A program made the position numbers and the translations under genes. A DNA stretch of 10,770 bases from an uncultured Prevotellaceae bacterium (GTDB lineage Bacteria > Bacteroidota > Bacteroidia > Bacteroidales > Muribaculaceae), in contig CALZFJ010000037.1 in assembly GCA_945645715.1 (NCBI GenBank), positions 1 through 10,770 of the forward strand, in the 5' to 3' direction. Shown here one piece after another: positions 6,607 to 10,770 of this stretch. Below the pieces are notes generated by a model, which did not search any database, was not told the origin of the DNA, and worked only from the letters and a program-made list of their open reading frames with translations. Within the stretch, counting starts at the first letter, position 1. Every line of letters starts with the position of its first letter.

Positions 6607-8130
6607 ATGCAAGAGAAGATTATTATCTTAGATTTCGGCTCGCAGACTACGCAACTGATAGGACGCCGTGTGCGAGAGCTGAACATGTATTGCGAGATTG
6701 TTCCCTACAATAAGTTTCCGCACGGCGATGAGTCGGTGATAGGCGTAATCTTGTCGGGAAGCCCATTCTCGGTTTACGACGAGAAAGCATTTAAGGTGGA
6801 TTTGAGTGACATTAGAGGGAAATATCCTCTGCTCGGCATCTGCTATGGCGCACAGTTTATGGCATATACCAATGGAGGCAAAGTGGAGCCGGCAGGCACA
6901 CGAGAGTATGGACGAGCCAATCTCTCGAAATTTGATGCCGGAAATCCGCTGCTCAAGGGGGTAAGCCCCAACTCACAGGTGTGGATGAGCCATGGTGACA
7001 CAATCACTGCAATTCCCGATAATTTCAAGATCATAGCATCGACCGACAAGGTGGCAGTGGCTGCCTATCAAGCCGAGGGCGAGAAGCTGTGGGGCGTGCA
7101 ATTCCACCCCGAGGTGTTTCACTCGGTAGATGGCACACAGATATTGAAGAACTTTGTGGTAGATATCTGTGGCGGTAAGCAGGACTGGAGTGCAGCTTCA
7201 TTTATTGAAAGCACCGTGGCACAGCTCAAGGAGCAGCTTGGCGATGACAAGGTGGTGCTCGGATTGAGTGGAGGTGTGGATTCGTCGGTAGCGGCAGTGC
7301 TTCTCAATAGAGCTATAGGCAAGAATCTCACCTGCATCTTTGTGGATCACGGAATGCTTCGCAAGAATGAGTTCAAGAATGTGCTTCACGACTATGAGTG
7401 CCTTGGGCTGAATGTGATAGGTGTAGATGCAAGTGCTAAGTTCTTCGGAGAACTTGCAGGAGTTACCGATCCTGAGCGCAAGCGCAAGATTATAGGCAAA
7501 GGCTTCATCGATGTGTTTGACGCAGAAGCCCATAAGATAGAAGATGTGAAGTGGCTTGCACAAGGTACTATCTACCCCGACTGCATTGAGTCGCTCTCAA
7601 TCACCGGAACCACTATAAAGAGTCACCACAATGTGGGAGGACTGCCGGAGAAGATGAACCTAAAGCTCTGTGAGCCACTGCGACTGCTCTTCAAGGACGA
7701 GGTGCGCAGTGTGGGACGCGAACTTGGAATGCCCGAGCATCTCATCAAGCGTCACCCATTCCCGGGACCGGGGCTTGCGGTGCGCATACTTGGAGATATC
7801 ACCCCCGAGAAAGTGCGAGTGCTGCAAGATGCCGACGACATCTTCATTCAGGGACTTCGCGACTGGGGCTTGTATGACCAAGTGTGGCAGGCAGGAGCAA
7901 TACTGCTTCCCGTGCAGAGTGTGGGCGTGATGGGCGATGAGCGCACCTATGAGCGTGCAGTTGCACTTCGTGCCGTGACGAGCACTGATGCAATGACAGC
8001 CGACTGGGCACACTTGCCATATGAATTTATGGCAAAGGTGAGCAACGACATCATCAATAAGGTGAAAGGTGTGAACCGCGTGTGCTACGATATCAGCTCA
8101 AAGCCGCCGGCAACGATTGAGTGGGAGTGA
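6607..8130 (+). CDS. guaA: GMP synthase (glutamine-hydrolysing)
   Basis: GuaA aminates XMP to GMP in the cytoplasm, using ammonia released from glutamine and ATP activation of XMP. The 507-residue protein is the fused bacterial form. An N-terminal class I glutamine amidotransferase domain has the triad Cys79 (GICYGAQ), His167 and Glu169 (HPEVFH). It is followed by the ATP pyrophosphatase domain with PP-loop SGGVDS (221-226). The C-terminal dimerisation domain contains PVQSVGVMGDERTY and ends in KPPATIEWE, the characteristic GuaA terminus, so the gene is complete. The start ATG at 6607 gives the normal N-terminus MQEKIIILDFGSQTT. It stands apart from the upstream antiporter by a 130-base gap with its own promoter motif. 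Thioredoxin follows 118 bases downstream. Confidence 0.98.
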   Translation: MQEKIIILDFGSQTTQLIGRRVRELNMYCEIVPYNKFPHGDESVIGVILSGSPFSVYDEKAFKVDLSDIRGKYPLLGICYGAQFMAYTNGGKVEPAGTREYGRANLSKFDAGNPLLKGVSPNSQVWMSHGDTITAIPDNFKIIASTDKVAVAAYQAEGEKLWGVQFHPEVFHSVDGTQILKNFVVDICGGKQDWSAASFIESTVAQLKEQLGDDKVVLGLSGGVDSSVAAVLLNRAIGKNLTCIFVDHGMLRKNEFKNVLHDYECLGLNVIGVDASAKFFGELAGVTDPERKRKIIGKGFIDVFDAEAHKIEDVKWLAQGTIYPDCIESLSITGTTIKSHHNVGGLPEKMNLKLCEPLRLLFKDEVRSVGRELGMPEHLIKRHPFPGPGLAVRILGDITPEKVRVLQDADDIFIQGLRDWGLYDQVWQAGAILLPVQSVGVMGDERTYERAVALRAVTSTDAMTADWAHLPYEFMAKVSNDIINKVKGVNRVCYDISSKPPATIEWE

Positions 8131-8248
8131 CGTATCGCTCATGCACAGTTGGAATAGGGCAAACCCGTGAAGAAGAATCATGACTTAACTAACTAAAATA
8201 TTATTACATAATCGCAGACCTTAGAGCTGCAAAAAGATAACTAAAACA

Positions 8249-8563
8249 ATGGCTTACGTATTTACAGATGAAAATGCAAAAGAAGCGATTGAATCGGGAA
8301 AACCGGTGGTAATCGACTTCTGGGCAGAGTGGTGCGGACCATGCAAGAGAGTTGCACCAATAGTTGATGAATTAGCTGAGGAATATGCCGACAAGGTACT
8401 TATCGGCAAATACAACGTAGATGATTATTCCGACCTCAGCACAGAATACAGTATTCGCAACATTCCCACAATGCTTTTCTTCAAGGGAGGAGAACTGAAA
8501 GAGCGTAATGTGGGATCGATTTCAAAAGCCGACTTGGCAAAGAAAATCGATGCACTGCTCTAA
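8249..8563 (+). CDS. trxA: Thioredoxin
   Basis: This is a small cytoplasmic dithiol-disulfide oxidoreductase that is reduced by thioredoxin reductase and supplies electrons to ribonucleotide reductase and other targets. The 104-residue protein is a single thioredoxin domain. It has the active site WCGPC with Cys29 and Cys32 inside FWAEWCGPCKRVAPI, and the cis-proline Pro73 in NIPTM. Near the end, FFKGGELKERNVGS matches the family. There is no signal peptide or membrane anchor, which argues against a periplasmic TlpA-like role. The 118-base gap after guaA lacks a clear TAnnTTTG motif, so it may be cotranscribed with guaA or have a promoter I cannot see. A strong terminator follows. Confidence 0.95.
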   Translation: MAYVFTDENAKEAIESGKPVVIDFWAEWCGPCKRVAPIVDELAEEYADKVLIGKYNVDDYSDLSTEYSIRNIPTMLFFKGGELKERNVGSISKADLAKKIDALL

Positions 8564-8583
8564 GTAGCCGGTGCATAAATGAT

Positions 8584-8636
8584 AGAGAAGAGGAGATGAA
8601 TCGAGCCTAGAAAGCCGATTTGTCTCCTTCTTTTTA
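8584..8636 (+). terminator. Rho-independent terminator after thioredoxin
   Basis: A long hairpin is built from AGAGAA (8584-8589) with TTCTTT, a two-base bulge, GGAGA (8592-8596) with TCTCC (8623-8627), a symmetric TG/TG internal loop, and AATCG (8599-8603) with CGATT (8616-8620). It ends in a run of T (8631-8635). It lies 20 bases after the thioredoxin stop and before the MFS gene promoter. Confidence 0.85.
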
Positions 8637-8691
8637 TCAAAAAAACGATATTTTTGCACAATAAGTTACTTTTTGTTGATAATGTGAGGGA

Positions 8692-8707
8692 TAATTTTGT
8701 AATTTTG
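8692..8707 (+). promoter_or_regulatory. Tandem -7 elements for the MFS transporter gene
   Basis: TAATTTTG occurs twice back to back (8692-8699 and 8700-8707), each a full match to TAnnTTTG, and the second is followed by CAAG. A TTTG at 8672-8675 could be the -33 element, 16 bases from the first copy and 24 from the second, so neither spacing is ideal. The predicted leader before the ATG at 8772 is about 55 bases. A third match, TATTTTTG at 8649-8656, lies just after the terminator. Confidence 0.6.
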
Positions 8708-8737
8708 CAAGCGATTATGCTTGAAACGACAAATATC

Positions 8738-8769
8738 AAATCAAATAAATCAATAAATCAAAAAAATCA
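8738..8769 (+). repeat. Short AAATCAA repeat in the MFS gene leader
   Basis: AAATCAA appears at 8738-8744, 8747-8753 and 8755-8761, and AAATCA at 8764-8769, with a period of 8-9 bases, ending just before the ATG. A/T-rich, unstructured leaders are usual before Bacteroidetes genes and help ribosome entry. The repeat itself may be no more than low-complexity sequence. Confidence 0.5.
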
Positions 8770-8771
8770 TT

Positions 8772-10433
8772 ATGACAACAACAACGATTAAAAGCACGCT
8801 GCGCGATTCGGCTGCAATGAGGTGGACGGCACTGCTTTTGCTGGCGTTGGCGATGTTCTGTTCATACATTTTCATGGACATACTGTCGCCAATCAAGGAC
8901 CACATGCAATCGACACTGGGCTGGGATTCAACAGCCTTCGGCACGATGCAGGGTTCGGAGACATTCCTTAATGTGTTTGTGTTCTTCCTGATATTTGCGG
9001 GAATCATTCTCGACAAGATGGGAGTGCGCTTCACTGCAATCCTCTCGGGAGCAGTGATGCTTGTGGGAGCAACAATCAACTGGTATGCCGTTACACGCTA
9101 TTTCCAGGGCAGTGGACTTGAGACATGGTTTAATGAGAACCTGAATTACATTCCAGGCTTCGATGAGCTTGGAATTTCGCCATTCTACAAGGGAATGCCG
9201 GCATCGGCAAAATTCTCGGCAGTGGGCTTCATGATTTTCGGCTGCGGAGTGGAGATGGCAGGAATCACGGTGTCGCGAGGAATTGTGAAGTGGTTTAAGG
9301 GCCGTGAGATGGCGCTTGCCATGGGTTCGGAAATGGCGCTTGCCCGCCTTGGCGTAGCTACTTGCATGATATTCTCGCCGGTATTTGCCGAGATGGGAGG
9401 CACAGTAGATGTGTCGCGCTCGGTGGCATTTGGCGTGATACTGCTGATGATAGCCCTCATGATGTTTATCGTGTATTTCTTCATGGACAAGAAACTCGAT
9501 GCCCAGACGGGAGAGGCTGAGGAGAAAGACGACCCCTTCAAGATAAGCGATATAGGCACAATTTTGCGAAGCAGCGGCTTCTGGCTTGTGGCATTGCTTT
9601 GTGTTCTTTATTACTCGGCAATCTTCCCGTTCCAGAAGTATGCGGTGAACATGCTTCAGTGTAACATACCCTTTGAAGATCCTGAGCCGGGTACATTTTG
9701 GGCAGGCGAGGCCGTGGCTGTGGTGCAATACTGCATCATGCTGCTTGTGGCAGCAGCAGCCTTTGCGAGCAACTTTGTGAAATCGGCAAAGAAGCAGGTG
9801 AGCCTTATAGTTGTAGCCATCGCGATGCTCGTAGTGTTCTGCTATATGGGATATATGCGCCAGAGCGCAGAGACAGTGTTTGCAGTGTTCCCACTTCTTG
9901 CAGTGGGTATCACTCCGATACTTGGCAAATATGTGGATTATCACGGCAAGGCAGCGTCGATGCTTGTGCTTGGCTCGATATTGCTCATTGTGTGCCACTT
10001 GACCTTTGCATTCGTGTTACCGATGTTTAAGACGAGTGCATTTGGAGGCGTAGTTGTGGCATATATCACTATTCTGGTGCTTGGAGCATCGTTCTCGCTT
10101 GTTCCGGCATCACTTTGGCCGAGTGTTCCGAAGCTTGTAGATGCAAAGATTATCGGAAGTGCTTATGCACTGATATTCTGGATACAGAACATTGGCTTGT
10201 GGCTGTTCCCGTTGCTGATAGGCAAGATTCTCGATAAGACTAATCCTGCGATTGTGGAGGGACTTGCCAATGGCACAATGACACCCGAGGTGGCTGCCGT
10301 ATCCTACGACTACACGGCACCGCTTGTGATGCTTGCATGCCTTGGCGTGGCAGCATTAATACTAGGCTTTATCCTCATACGCGAAGACAAGCGCAAGGGA
10401 TATGGACTTGAGAAGCCAAATGTGACCAAATAG
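8772..10433 (+). CDS. MFS transporter, MFSD1-like
   Basis: This 553-residue inner-membrane carrier belongs to the major facilitator superfamily. Motif A-like loops occur at GIILDKMGVR (77-86) and ILGKYVDYHGKA (383-394). WFKGREMALAMGSEMALARLG (174-194), FWLVALLCVLYYSAIFPF (270-287), SLWPSVPKL (447-455) and YALIFWIQNIGL (465-476) closely recall human MFSD1, a lysosomal dipeptide carrier; this comparison is from memory. I count 14 hydrophobic segments rather than 12, with an apparent two-segment insertion at about 297-365 and a 40-residue periplasmic loop at 108-147. Substrate is unknown; small peptides or amino acids are possible by analogy. It has its own promoter motifs, follows a strong terminator, and stands alone. 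MFS membership is certain and the subfamily is probable. Confidence 0.9.
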   Translation: MTTTTIKSTLRDSAAMRWTALLLLALAMFCSYIFMDILSPIKDHMQSTLGWDSTAFGTMQGSETFLNVFVFFLIFAGIILDKMGVRFTAILSGAVMLVGATINWYAVTRYFQGSGLETWFNENLNYIPGFDELGISPFYKGMPASAKFSAVGFMIFGCGVEMAGITVSRGIVKWFKGREMALAMGSEMALARLGVATCMIFSPVFAEMGGTVDVSRSVAFGVILLMIALMMFIVYFFMDKKLDAQTGEAEEKDDPFKISDIGTILRSSGFWLVALLCVLYYSAIFPFQKYAVNMLQCNIPFEDPEPGTFWAGEAVAVVQYCIMLLVAAAAFASNFVKSAKKQVSLIVVAIAMLVVFCYMGYMRQSAETVFAVFPLLAVGITPILGKYVDYHGKAASMLVLGSILLIVCHLTFAFVLPMFKTSAFGGVVVAYITILVLGASFSLVPASLWPSVPKLVDAKIIGSAYALIFWIQNIGLWLFPLLIGKILDKTNPAIVEGLANGTMTPEVAAVSYDYTAPLVMLACLGVAALILGFILIREDKRKGYGLEKPNVTK

Positions 10434-10459
10434 TCGGGATTAAAACGACGTAAAAATGC

Positions 10460-10530
10460 ATAAAAAATGAATTTCGCTGCAATTAGAGAAAAAAATCTTT
10501 AATTGCAGCGAAATTTCATATAAAAAATGA
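10460..10530. repeat. 20-bp hairpin flanked by 11-bp direct repeats
   Basis: Bases 10470-10489 pair with 10496-10515 over 20 consecutive positions (one G-U) around a loop of six A. The direct repeat ATAAAAAATGA occurs at 10460-10470 and 10520-10530, exactly 60 bases apart. On the plus strand no T-run follows the stem. On the minus strand the stem is followed by TCATTTTTTATG, which looks like an intrinsic terminator facing left. It may serve as a terminator between the MFS gene and serC, a protein-binding palindrome, or a small repeat-flanked element. Confidence 0.7.
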
Positions 10531-10552
10531 TGTTAATGCACATATTTTGCAC

Positions 10553-10560
10553 TATATTTG
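10553..10560 (+). promoter_or_regulatory. Candidate -7 element for serC
   Basis: TATATTTG followed by CATC matches TAnnTTTG. It lies 34 bases before the serC ATG, which would give a leader of about 28 bases. No clear -33 TTTG is present at the expected distance. Confidence 0.6.
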
Positions 10561-10594
10561 CATCACGGAATGTAAAAATCAATTTTTATTAAAT

Positions 10595-10770
10595 ATGAAG
10601 AAACATAATTTTTACGCCGGTCCGTCGATACTCAGTGAATATACACTCACCAAGACGGCTGAAGCGATTAAAGATTTCGCAGGTACGGGTCTTTCAATTC
10701 TTGAAATTTCGCACCGTAGCAAAGAGTTTACAGCAGTGATTGAGAATGCAGCAGCACTTGTGAAGGAGCT
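10595..10770 (+). CDS. serC: Phosphoserine aminotransferase, N-terminal part (runs off window)
   Basis: SerC is a PLP-dependent class V aminotransferase that makes 3-phosphoserine from 3-phosphohydroxypyruvate and glutamate, in serine synthesis and in some organisms pyridoxal phosphate synthesis. Only the first 58 codons lie in the window. They start MKKHNFYAGPSILS and contain SILEISHRSKEF (34-45), both characteristic of SerC; the His40-Arg41 pair lies in the substrate-binding region of the family. The cofactor lysine lies beyond the window. In many Bacteroidales serA follows serC, which cannot be checked here. The ATG at 10595 follows an A/T-rich leader and is the only sensible start. Confidence 0.93.
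   Translation, partial: MKKHNFYAGPSILSEYTLTKTAEAIKDFAGTGLSILEISHRSKEFTAVIENAAALVKE

Noticed and set aside
8131..8248. Possible promoter or terminator between guaA and thioredoxin
   Set aside because: No TAnnTTTG match and only 4-bp stems without a T-run were seen, so nothing could be supported.
8928..9998. 356-codon minus-strand open frame under the MFS gene
   Set aside because: Its His/Cys/Lys-rich sequence is a mirror of hydrophobic codons in the overlapping transporter; there is no start signal or family match.

Overview
This window reads as chromosomal DNA of a Bacteroidales bacterium, most likely Muribaculaceae or a close relative; the family level is a guess from style and was not tested. 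The evidence is the recurrent Bacteroidetes-type -7 element (TAnnTTTG) ahead of several genes, the scarcity of Shine-Dalgarno sites with A/T-rich leaders instead, and protein sequences that look like Bacteroidales homologues. All recognisable genes look intact. There is no sign of phage, transposase, CRISPR, rRNA or tRNA.

Layout. The left edge (1-1068, minus strand) holds most of an ABC-F ATPase of the YbiT type, cut off in its second ATPase domain. A 323-base divergent intergenic region (1069-1391) follows. It carries candidate promoters for both directions, a 12-bp palindrome, a four-tract G-run and a hairpin-rich leader. Next comes a compact plus-strand cluster, queF-queC-queD-queE (1392-3483), for making the queuosine precursors preQ0 and preQ1. 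It runs with short gaps into an MgtC/SapB-type membrane protein (3510-4223) and a large CPA2-type cation:proton antiporter with two C-terminal RCK_C/TrkA_C domains (4248-6476).

After a candidate promoter come guaA (GMP synthetase, 6607-8130) and a thioredoxin (8249-8563), which ends in a clear intrinsic terminator. A separately promoted MFS transporter resembling the MFSD1 family follows (8772-10433). Then come a 20-bp perfectly paired hairpin flanked by 11-bp direct repeats and the first 58 codons of serC (10595 to the window end).

How the genes work together. QueD, QueE and QueC act in sequence to turn dihydroneopterin triphosphate into preQ0, and QueF reduces preQ0 to preQ1 for insertion into tRNA. 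The GTP-derived starting material links loosely to guaA. MgtC and the antiporter are probably ion and pH homeostasis factors that share the transcript by position. Most of the region is housekeeping. The less ordinary signals are the queF upstream region, the domain architecture of the antiporter, two apparent extra membrane segments in the MFSD1-like carrier, the degenerate second P-loop of the ABC-F protein, and the repeat-flanked hairpin before serC. I see no convincing undescribed multi-gene system.
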